Shown here piece by piece: positions 1 through 5,161 of a DNA stretch of 5,161 nucleotides. Origin of the DNA: Bacteroidota bacterium (lineage in GTDB: Bacteria > Bacteroidota > Bacteroidia > Bacteroidales > VadinHA17); assembly GCA_030613125.1 (NCBI GenBank), contig JAUWMO010000255.1, positions 1 to 5,161 on the forward strand, written 5' to 3'. The notes beneath the pieces are model-generated. The model searched no databases. It had not been told where the DNA came from and saw nothing but the letters and a program-made list of their open reading frames with translations. The number at the start of each line of letters is the position of its first letter. Within the stretch, counting starts at the first letter, position 1. The translations under genes and the position numbers were made by a program.

Positions 1-105
1 GGTTATTTACAGGATCTTAATGAGAAATTCTTCAAATTGGTTATATCTCAAAGTTCTAATTATTCACCTGTAAAGATTTTTCAGGACGACACACTTCAAA
101 TTTGA
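1..105 (+). CDS. C-terminal end of an unidentified protein (partial)
   Basis: Frame 1 is open from the window edge to a TGA at 103-105 and gives 34 residues that begin GYLQDLNEKFF and end DDTLQI. The residue mix (hydrophobic, charged, no low complexity) looks like an ordinary soluble protein tail, but it is too short to place in a family. It sits on the same strand as the lipoprotein gene, 116 bp upstream of it. A promoter in that gap suggests the two are separate transcription units. It could also be chance open sequence in AT-rich DNA, because only one edge of the frame is seen. Confidence 0.45.
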   Translation, partial: GYLQDLNEKFFKLVISQSSNYSPVKIFQDDTLQI

Positions 106-115
106 ACCAACGATA

Positions 116-139
116 TTTAATACGTATTTTAATATGTAT
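116..139. repeat. Two tandem 12-bp repeats upstream of the lipoprotein promoter
   Basis: TTTAATACGTAT (116-127) is followed directly by TTTAATATGTAT (128-139), with a single C/T difference. The first copy, with its next base, contains the perfect palindrome AATACGTATT (119-128). The pair lies 17 bp upstream of the proposed -33 element, where an activator could bind. A regulatory role is inference only; short repeats also arise by chance in AT-rich DNA. Confidence 0.3.
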
Positions 140-155
140 TATGCAATATAAATTA

Positions 156-186
156 TTGATTTTTAATTATATATTAACTAAATTTG
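156..186 (+). promoter_or_regulatory. Bacteroidetes-type promoter of the lipoprotein gene
   Basis: TAAATTTG at 179-186 matches the Bacteroidetes -7 consensus TAnnTTTG exactly. A TTG at 156-158 (context ATTG) lies 20 bp upstream and fits the -33 TTTG-type element used by the primary sigma factor of this phylum. Transcription would start roughly at 190-195, which gives a leader of about 30 nt before the ATG at 222. That leader has no Shine-Dalgarno sequence, which is usual for the phylum. Confidence 0.6.
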
Positions 187-221
187 GATAAATAGAAAAA
201 CTCAAACTAAACCTCACCATC

Positions 222-902
222 ATGAAAAAAATTTTTCTTTACATATCACTTGTTATGATTCTGGCCTTAAACAGCTGCAGTAAATCTGATGATAATAATG
301 TCGCAATATTTGATGAAACATGTACTGAACTGACATTTAATGGACTTTCAATTTCCATTGATGGGGATATTGCACCTCTTATGACTCCCGGAAGTGCAAT
401 TTATAATAACTATATTGAATGTATTCAAAATTGTGCAGAGACAGATCCGAATGATCCTAATTGCATGATGGATTGTCTCAATAGCAGTGGTATGGTTCCC
501 TCAGGTGGTGCCTTCACAATTGTTCTGTATCTGACAAATACAACTGGGTCAGATATTACTATCACAATAAATCCTGGGACATGGTTTTTCACTGGCTCCG
601 GAGATTATCAACCCATGGTGATCGCCGTTTCTGTCACAATAACAATAACGGCAGGTCAGACTGTAACCAAACCCATACCGGTTTTCTGTCTTGCATCCGA
701 TAAGTCTGCTCCGGATGAATCATCGGAGTATACCATTTGTGACATAGTCTCATTAAGTTGTTTGACAGATATTATAGATGTTCTACAAACTAAGGATATT
801 TCTGCTATTGGATTTGTAGAGGCAATGAATATACAGGCAATTATTTGGGACTGTACAGAAGGTGAGCCGGTCGATATGGAATATCTGAATGCTTTACCCT
901 AG
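222..902 (+). CDS. Secreted cysteine-rich lipoprotein of unknown function
   Basis: This is a 226-residue predicted lipoprotein. The N terminus has a Lys-Lys n-region, a hydrophobic core (residues 4-16) and the lipobox LNSC with lipidated Cys19. The following SKSDDNN resembles the Asp-rich export signal that sends Bacteroidetes lipoproteins to the outer face of the outer membrane, so surface exposure is likely (inference). The mature part has nine further cysteines (34, 67, 71, 81, 85, 156, 173, 180, 211). Four form a twin CX3C module (C67/C71 and C81/C85) separated by nine residues rich in Asp, Asn and Pro. Residues 97-155 alternate Thr/Ile/Val strands with turns (TNTTGSDITITINPG, ITAGQTVTKPIPV), which suggests an immunoglobulin-like beta sandwich ending in FCLASDKSAP. 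No catalytic motif is visible, and I do not recognise a named family. The ATG is chosen because it begins the signal peptide and follows a good promoter. It is convergent with the decayed minus-strand genes. Confidence 0.9.
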   Translation: MKKIFLYISLVMILALNSCSKSDDNNVAIFDETCTELTFNGLSISIDGDIAPLMTPGSAIYNNYIECIQNCAETDPNDPNCMMDCLNSSGMVPSGGAFTIVLYLTNTTGSDITITINPGTWFFTGSGDYQPMVIAVSVTITITAGQTVTKPIPVFCLASDKSAPDESSEYTICDIVSLSCLTDIIDVLQTKDISAIGFVEAMNIQAIIWDCTEGEPVDMEYLNALP

Positions 903-923
903 ATTTGTAGAGGTTTTATTTAA

Positions 924-1054
924 TCAATCATCCACGGCTTGTCCAACCAATTGACGGAACATCCAGCCGGTATTATCAGATGAGTTGCCCTGTGTTTGTT
1001 TCATTAATATGCCGATAATTTTCTCTTTGGGTCTGCGAAATATTGAGTATTAAA
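924..1054 (-). pseudogene. Remnant of a beta-lactamase-family serine hydrolase (C-terminal end, frameshifted)
   Basis: The minus strand from about 1040 down to a TGA at 924-926 reads PKEKIIGILMKQTQ, then NTGWMFRQLVGQAVDD. This matches the usual C terminus of the beta-lactamase/esterase superfamily (PF00144-type), where a strand of the form GT-x-F-x-x-DPKE-x-L-x-G-x-x-M-x-Q is followed by a final helix like FR-x-LVYQA. Just upstream, one frame over, the strand reads NTQYFADP (1051-1030). The two pieces join if one C is restored in the CCC run at 1029-1031, so a one-base deletion is the simplest explanation. Upstream of 1055 there is a stop and no recognisable homology, so the Ser-x-x-Lys catalytic domain is absent. 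Only about 43 codons remain of a protein that normally has 350 or more. It is a dead fragment beginning 22 bp past the lipoprotein stop. Family assignment is from remembered motif similarity. Confidence 0.6.
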
Positions 1055-1098
1055 TCAATGAGTTAGCTATTTGTAGCACCTTGCTTTCTGATTCTCTG

Positions 1099-1440
1099 TT
1101 ATTCATTATCTTCAATCCTATTGTATTGGTCTATTATTTTTTCAATTCTTTGTAATAATTCTGTCATCCCAAAGAATTGATCAAGCACTGCATCCTCAAT
1201 GATCTTCCCATCTTTACTAATAATACAATAATAAGGGACACTATAAAAGTTAATGCTACTTTTCCAATTCGATTCAATGGATTTAGGCAAAAGAATATTA
1301 ACTCCTTCAATATCATACTTCTCAATTGCAAATTTTAATTTTTCGTGTGTGTCACTTACTGCAACATGAATAACCTGAAAATCATCAGGATCTAATTGCT
1401 TTTCTATCTCCTTGATTTTCGGAATTGCTTTTATGCAGCT
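1099..1440 (-). pseudogene. Truncated TlpA/thioredoxin-like protein (C-terminal part only)
   Basis: The minus-strand frame is open from 1440, just after an in-frame TAA (1443-1441), to the TAA at 1101-1099, giving 113 residues. It starts SCIKAIPKIKEIE, which corresponds to the second active-site Cys and the following helix of a WCxxC-x-x-x-IP thiol-disulfide oxidoreductase. It continues with a beta-alpha unit (FQVIHVAVSD), the conserved cis-Pro region YSVPYYCIISKDGKI (Pro at residue 69) and the last helix. The WCxx half of the active site, the first Cys and everything N-terminal to it are missing, and there is no ATG; only a TTG at 1290-1288 could start a 63-residue fragment. Family members are periplasmic or membrane-anchored redox proteins, but this copy cannot be redox-active as it stands. 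It lies 21 bp after the GH65 stop on the same strand. Confidence 0.7.
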
Positions 1441-1461
1441 TTAAAGTAAACCGTATCAATA

Positions 1462-3771
1462 TTATGCTTCTGCAATAACTTCGTTTGAAATATTTGAAAT
1501 AGTATATGGTTTTCCACAAACCTCCAATTCAAAACTTCTGTTCTTTCGCGATTTGTCCTTAAGTAAGTTAATATGTGTTTGTTGTTTAGTCATTTTCAAT
1601 TCAAATAATGCATTACGAAACCATATTTTAAATTTCAAACCTTCCCACTTTTTTGGTAGTTTCGGATTAATACAAAGAACATGGTCTTTAATACGAATAC
1701 CTGCAAAACCATTAACAATTACCTGCCATGCACCACCAAGACTTGCTGCGTGAATTCCCTGACAAGTATTTCCATGAACATCTTTTAGGTCAGAATCAAA
1801 AACCAGAGTATGGAAACGATCCAGATTATCCAGTAAATCAATCTCAAGTGCAATTATCATATATATCGGAATACTTAATGACGACTTATGAATTGTACGC
1901 TGGCTGTAGTATTCGAAATTTATCAGCTTTGTTTCTTTAGAAAATTCAGATGAAAACAAATAAAGTAACAGAATAACATCAGCTTGTTTAACAAGTTGTG
2001 TTTTTCCAACATCAGAAATTTTCACATCCGATGGCCATATTGGCATACCATTTTTATCAAATTTGGTTATAATAGAGTCTCTTTTCTTGAAATATCCCTC
2101 AAATTCTTCTATTAAACCATTTTCAGATTGCAGAAAAACCATATTTTCTGCAATTTTTTCCCATTTTTCAAATTCGTTTTCTTTCAGATTAATTTTTTTT
2201 GCAATACGTCCGGCAATTTTTGGATAAGTTTTTGTGATCTCTATATATAAATTTTCAGCAGATCTTAAAGCATGGCCAGCCATATAATTTGTATAGGAGT
2301 TGTTGTTAACACATTCCTGGAATTCATTTGGCCCTATAACAGTATTGATTTCATATTTCCTTTTCTTTTCATTATACTCAACACGGGATGCTAAAAAACG
2401 GGCAGTTTCCAGAATCATTTCCAAACCATGGTCTGCCATAAATTTTGTATCTCCTGATACGTTATAATATTGAATTAGAGCATAAATTACATCTGCTGCA
2501 ATATGATGTTCGCGGTATTTATTATGAACTGGTATTATTGTTCCATCAAAATTTACCCAGGTATCGGGTGTTTCATCAGCACCTGAAAATGCAGATTCCC
2601 AAGGCCATAAAGCTCCTTTAAAATTTTGAGATTCAGCTCCTTTACGAGCTGCATCAAGGCGCCTGGCTCTGTACATAAGTAAATTTTTTATTACTTTGGG
2701 TTGCGTATAATTGAAAAAAGGAAATGCATAGATCTCAGTATCCCAGAAAATATGTCCTTTATACCATTCACCCGATAAAGTTTTTGCAGGAATGCTTGAA
2801 TCAATATCCTGCTGTGGAGATGCAATAATCAGTTGATAGGCATTAAAACGTACACTGAATTGATAGGTTTTATCTCCTTTTATTTCAATATCGCAATTAT
2901 TCCATATCCTATTCCATTTTACAGTATGATTTTTCAGGATTTTATTTAATTCTTTTTTTTGAGCTTTTATTACTTCATTAATACACGCTTTTTTAACATC
3001 ATTTTGTTCTCTTGAAGTAAAAATTGAAATAAAACTGGTAAATGCATATTGTTTTTGTTTTTTTGCAATAAATGAAAATTCTATACAGCTAATTTCTTTT
3101 CCTGAAAAATAGTTGCTTTTTATAGGTTCATTACCATTATATTCAGTAAGATCAGCCATCCCAATAGTTTGTTTCAAACCTTTGGTTTTAACTTCGAGGT
3201 ATTGAATTTCTTTATCATTGAATTTTTCAGAAATTGTAAAATATTTTACATTTGTGTTTTCCGGCCGCATAACATTTTCACGATTCCCATCAATAATTCG
3301 CTTAACAGAGATCTTTGCATTTCCATTTATTGGTTTTATAGCAAAACACATTACTCCTGTATGAATATTACTCATACTAAAAAAACGCATTGATGAGAAT
3401 TCAAACTTTTTATTTTCGTATTCAAATATTGTTTTTCTATATAATAATGCTTTTTTTATATCCAGCTTACGAGTGTGTTGCACAACTTTCATTGCTTTGT
3501 TTGACATCAGAACACCATCAATCGTTATTTCAATTTTCAATGGATTAGGGCAATTTACAATTTCAGCAGGTTCTTCATTTAAGCTATCGTAAATACCGGC
3601 AAGATAAGTTCCTGCATGGGATTTTTCAGTACCTTCTTCCAACACACCTCGCGAACCCAAAAATCCATTGCCCAGAGTAAATAAGGTTTCGTTCACATTT
3701 ATTTTTTCAGTTTCAATTTCGCTTTCAGTTAAAATCCAATATTGATCTTTTGTAAGTCTTTGATTATACAT
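1462..3771 (-). CDS. Glycoside hydrolase family 65 protein (probable maltose/kojibiose-type disaccharide phosphorylase)
   Basis: GH65 enzymes mostly cleave alpha-linked glucose disaccharides (maltose, trehalose, kojibiose, nigerose) with phosphate and inversion, giving beta-glucose 1-phosphate; some members are hydrolases. Numbered from the chosen ATG (769 residues, normal for the family), the order is: N-terminal beta domain with TLFTLGNGFLGSRG (about 30-43); (alpha/alpha)6 catalytic barrel with GHIFWDTEIYAFPFF (339-353), WPWESA (389-394) and GPNEFQE (480-486), whose first Glu is the likely general acid; then KQADVILLLYLF (595-606), HKSSLS (628-633) and DVHGNTCQGIHAASLGGAWQ near 664-682, which form the phosphate and sugar site; and a small C-terminal beta domain. 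There is no signal peptide, so it is cytoplasmic. An upstream in-frame ATG at 3843 would add 24 residues, but they overlap hairpin-rich DNA and look unlike the family, so ATG 3771 is preferred. No beta-phosphoglucomutase gene, the frequent partner of GH65 phosphorylases, is in the window. Family is certain; substrate and phosphorylase versus hydrolase activity are not. Confidence 0.93.
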   Translation of the reverse strand: MYNQRLTKDQYWILTESEIETEKINVNETLFTLGNGFLGSRGVLEEGTEKSHAGTYLAGIYDSLNEEPAEIVNCPNPLKIEITIDGVLMSNKAMKVVQHTRKLDIKKALLYRKTIFEYENKKFEFSSMRFFSMSNIHTGVMCFAIKPINGNAKISVKRIIDGNRENVMRPENTNVKYFTISEKFNDKEIQYLEVKTKGLKQTIGMADLTEYNGNEPIKSNYFSGKEISCIEFSFIAKKQKQYAFTSFISIFTSREQNDVKKACINEVIKAQKKELNKILKNHTVKWNRIWNNCDIEIKGDKTYQFSVRFNAYQLIIASPQQDIDSSIPAKTLSGEWYKGHIFWDTEIYAFPFFNYTQPKVIKNLLMYRARRLDAARKGAESQNFKGALWPWESAFSGADETPDTWVNFDGTIIPVHNKYREHHIAADVIYALIQYYNVSGDTKFMADHGLEMILETARFLASRVEYNEKKRKYEINTVIGPNEFQECVNNNSYTNYMAGHALRSAENLYIEITKTYPKIAGRIAKKINLKENEFEKWEKIAENMVFLQSENGLIEEFEGYFKKRDSIITKFDKNGMPIWPSDVKISDVGKTQLVKQADVILLLYLFSSEFSKETKLINFEYYSQRTIHKSSLSIPIYMIIALEIDLLDNLDRFHTLVFDSDLKDVHGNTCQGIHAASLGGAWQVIVNGFAGIRIKDHVLCINPKLPKKWEGLKFKIWFRNALFELKMTKQQTHINLLKDKSRKNRSFELEVCGKPYTISNISNEVIAEA

Positions 3772-3812
3772 AATTAATTTATAGGTTTTAAATCTTACAG
3801 GGTTATATTCCC

Positions 3813-3826
3813 CACCGTTTGCGGTG
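3813..3826. repeat. Small GC-rich hairpin just upstream of the GH65 start
   Basis: CACCG (3813-3817) and CGGTG (3822-3826) form a perfect 5-bp stem with a TTTG loop. It lies 42 bp upstream of the preferred GH65 ATG, and would fall inside the gene if the ATG at 3843 were used. It is close to the larger hairpin at 3856-3906 and may belong to the same intergenic repeat or act in the GH65 leader. Confidence 0.35.
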
Positions 3827-3855
3827 TATGGAAAAAGTAACATACCACTTAGATA

Positions 3856-3906
3856 CCCCGCTGCTTGTCGCTTGCGCCAAAGCTTCAGCGACGGAGCACG
3901 GCGGGG
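3856..3906. repeat. GC-rich imperfect palindrome between GT4 and GH65 genes (REP-like)
   Basis: A 51-bp imperfect hairpin in otherwise AT-rich DNA. The pairs are CCCCGC/GCGGGG (3856-3861 with 3901-3906), TGCT/AGCA (3862-3865 with 3895-3898) and GTCGCT/AGCGAC (3867-3872 with 3887-3892), 16 bp in all, with small bulges and a 14-nt loop that contains AAGCTT. Neither side carries an immediate T-run in the direction of the GT4-GH65 transcript, so it is not a canonical intrinsic terminator for GT4. The composition and shape resemble repetitive extragenic palindromes; copy number elsewhere in the genome cannot be seen here. It may affect mRNA stability or GH65 expression within the GT4-GH65 transcript. 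Confidence 0.65.
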
Positions 3907-3943
3907 AGATTCATTTTATTTTTGTTTTATATTGCTCTATATT

Positions 3944-4999
3944 TTAAGGACTTACAATATTTTTATAAACTGCCTCATAATTATCGACCATTAAATCGGA
4001 TGTAAACATATTTTTTACTCTTTCTCTACATTTTTTTGGATCTATTGTATCAATTTGTTTTATGGATTCAATTAAATCATCAAGGTTTTCTTCAACAAAA
4101 CCAGTTACACCGTGTTCAACAACTTCAGGTGCAGAGCCTCTTTTTAGTGTAAAAACAGGGGTTCCGCAAGCCATTGCCTCTGCCATGGTTATTCCGAAAG
4201 GTTCATCCCATTGAATAGGATATAAATAACCTTTACCTTTTGAAAATAAATTCATTTTTTTCTTACTCCAGTGACCAACTTCGCCAATAAATTTGATTTT
4301 ATCATTCAAATAGGGTTTGATATACTGGTTAAAATATTCATGTTCATCCTTTTCATTAACTTTTCCTGCAAGTATAAGTTTAAGATCGAGTTTTTTAGCT
4401 ATTTCACAGGCAAGATGTGGTGCTTTATCAGGATTAAAACGCCCAATAAAGAAGAAATAATCGTCTTTTTGTTCCGAATACAAATATTTATCAAATAAAA
4501 GTCCATTATACACTGTTCGTACATAATTTAAACCTGGTAAACATTTTTGCTGAAAATCGCTTATTGTTACAAAGTGAATATTATCCGATTTATAATCGAT
4601 AAATATTTTATAAAAGTCTTTGTTCTCACCATCAATCGGGCTATGCAATGTGTGAACTACTGGAATATCAATAAAGTGTGCACAAAGCAAACCTTCTTTC
4701 CATGTATGATCATGAATTATATCAAAGCCAGCCTTTTCAATTTCCATATACGATGTTAATGTATGAGTTGCTAAAACATTTAGAAAATTTGATGTAGGTT
4801 TGTCCAGGTAATGAATTAGTTCGTCATCGTATACCGAGAATAAGTTCCCTTTTGTTTTGGTTGTTCCTACACTATACAGGGTAACAGAGTGACCTTTTTC
4901 AGTTAACCTGTCTGTTAACAAACTAACTAAAACTTCAATACCCCCATAACCTTTTGGTGGTAATTTTATCCATGGTGGGACTATCATTGCAATTTTCAT
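3944..4999 (-). CDS. Glycosyltransferase family 4 protein
   Basis: This is a 351-residue GT-B fold glycosyltransferase of the retaining GT4 type, which moves a sugar from a nucleotide-sugar donor to an acceptor; no transmembrane segment or signal peptide is present, so it acts in the cytoplasm or at the inner face of the membrane. The N-terminal Rossmann domain has the donor-loop start PPKGYGGIE (14-22), HDH (96-98) and HTLHSP (116-121). The C-terminal domain starts near VYNGLLFDKY (163-172) with GRFNPDKAP (187-195). The signature EX7E motif is in DEPFGITMAEAMACGTPV (265-282, Glu266 and Glu274), followed by GSAPEVVEHGVTGF (288-301). The length is normal and the frame intact. The ATG at 4999 is chosen because MKIAMIVPPW is the standard opening strand; there is no Shine-Dalgarno and no clear TAnnTTTG promoter upstream. 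It is 172 bp upstream of GH65 on the same strand, so co-transcription is plausible. Donor and acceptor cannot be predicted; an alpha-glucan, disaccharide or surface-glycan role are all possible. Confidence 0.93.
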   Translation of the reverse strand: MKIAMIVPPWIKLPPKGYGGIEVLVSLLTDRLTEKGHSVTLYSVGTTKTKGNLFSVYDDELIHYLDKPTSNFLNVLATHTLTSYMEIEKAGFDIIHDHTWKEGLLCAHFIDIPVVHTLHSPIDGENKDFYKIFIDYKSDNIHFVTISDFQQKCLPGLNYVRTVYNGLLFDKYLYSEQKDDYFFFIGRFNPDKAPHLACEIAKKLDLKLILAGKVNEKDEHEYFNQYIKPYLNDKIKFIGEVGHWSKKKMNLFSKGKGYLYPIQWDEPFGITMAEAMACGTPVFTLKRGSAPEVVEHGVTGFVEENLDDLIESIKQIDTIDPKKCRERVKNMFTSDLMVDNYEAVYKNIVSP

Positions 5000-5096
5000 A
5001 AGTTTTATATTTTTAGATTTAGAACTGGTTTATTTATTTAAATGGTAATAATACATTTTATTTCAAGTGAAAAATGAATTGTTTTAATCTTTTTTT

Positions 5097-5158
5097 AATT
5101 TACCCTGTGAAATAGTGGTAAAGCCGCTGCTGTAAAGCAGCATTTCACAGGGTAAATT
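5097..5158. repeat. Perfect 17-bp inverted repeat with nested tetraloop hairpin
   Basis: AATTTACCCTGTGAAAT (5097-5113) is the exact reverse complement of 5142-5158. Inside, GCTGCT (5126-5131) and AGCAGC (5136-5141) form a 6-bp stem closed by GTAA, a GNRA-type tetraloop on the plus-strand RNA. The inner stem abuts the right outer arm, leaving a one-sided 12-nt bulge (5114-5125). A 7-nt direct repeat GTAAAGC occurs at 5118-5124 and 5132-5138. It lies about 100 bp upstream of the GT4 start. On the minus strand it is followed by an A-run rather than a T-run, so it is not an intrinsic terminator in that direction. It may be a miniature mobile or REP-like repeat, or a structured RNA or operator; the window ends just after it. 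Confidence 0.7.
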
Positions 5159-5161
5159 TGC

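Noticed and set aside
1099..1290. A 63-residue gene starting at TTG 1290 on the minus strand
   Set aside because: The same frame is open far upstream to 1440 and the whole stretch is one thioredoxin-fold C-terminal region, so the short version is part of a truncated gene rather than an independent small gene.
1553..1940. Two overlapping plus-strand open frames of 66 and 70 codons
   Set aside because: They lie entirely inside the GH65 gene on the opposite strand, encode no recognisable protein, and have no promoter or conserved start.
3169..3393. Plus-strand open frame of 74 codons
   Set aside because: It is antisense to the N-terminal domain of GH65 and has a Phe/Ile/Asn-rich composition expected from AT-rich reverse-strand sequence.
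3772..3843. An N-terminal extension of GH65 starting at ATG 3843
   Set aside because: The 24 extra residues do not resemble the family N terminus, overlap the hairpin at 3813-3826, and begin 12 bp from the GC-rich palindrome; ATG 3771 gives a normal-length protein. It is not fully excluded.
3856..3906. Intrinsic terminator for the GT4 gene
   Set aside because: In the direction of GT4 transcription the stem is followed by TATCTAAGTGG rather than a T-run, and the palindrome has bulges and a 14-nt loop.
4271..4759. Plus-strand open frames of 75 and 70 codons
   Set aside because: Both are antisense to the intact GT4 gene and show only the Phe/Ile/Lys bias of AT-rich shadow frames.
5000..5096. 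A promoter for the GT4 gene
   Set aside because: The minus strand here is AT-rich with a TTGAAA (5067-5062), but no TAnnTTTG element lies at the right spacing, so I do not call a promoter.
1..5161. CRISPR array, tRNA, rRNA or complete insertion sequence
   Set aside because: No regularly spaced repeats, no tRNA cloverleaf or rRNA-like sequence and no transposase reading frame are visible on either strand.

Overview
The window looks like a chromosomal segment of a low-GC Bacteroidota (Bacteroidetes) species. Three things point there: a lipoprotein with a short signal peptide and an Asp-rich stretch after the lipobox Cys, an exact match to the TAnnTTTG promoter element typical of the phylum, and the absence of Shine-Dalgarno sequences before all three intact genes. 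This is inferred from sequence character; there is no rRNA or other phylogenetic marker here.

Layout. Positions 1-105 hold the 3' end of an unrecognised plus-strand gene. A Bacteroidetes-type promoter (156-186), preceded by a 12-bp tandem repeat, drives a secreted, cysteine-rich lipoprotein of unknown function (222-902, plus strand). From about 924 to 1440 the minus strand carries two broken gene remnants: the C-terminal end of a beta-lactamase-type serine hydrolase with a one-base frameshift, then the C-terminal two thirds of a TlpA/thioredoxin-like protein cut off at its active-site Cys. Next come two intact minus-strand genes, transcribed in the order GT4 glycosyltransferase (4999-3944) then GH65 glycoside phosphorylase/hydrolase (3771-1462). 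A GC-rich imperfect hairpin (3856-3906) and a second small hairpin (3813-3826) lie between them, and a 17-bp perfect inverted repeat with a nested tetraloop hairpin (5097-5158) lies upstream of the GT4 gene.

Function. The GT4 and GH65 enzymes both act on carbohydrate: one uses an activated sugar to build a glycosidic bond, the other splits an alpha-linked disaccharide, probably with phosphate, in the cytoplasm. They are plausibly co-transcribed and may form a small alpha-glucoside metabolic unit, but neither substrate can be read from the sequence. The lipoprotein is convergent with this block and shows no clear functional link. No convincing new multi-gene system is visible. The most interesting items are the decayed-gene strip at 924-1440, the structured intergenic repeats, and the twin CX3C module in the lipoprotein.
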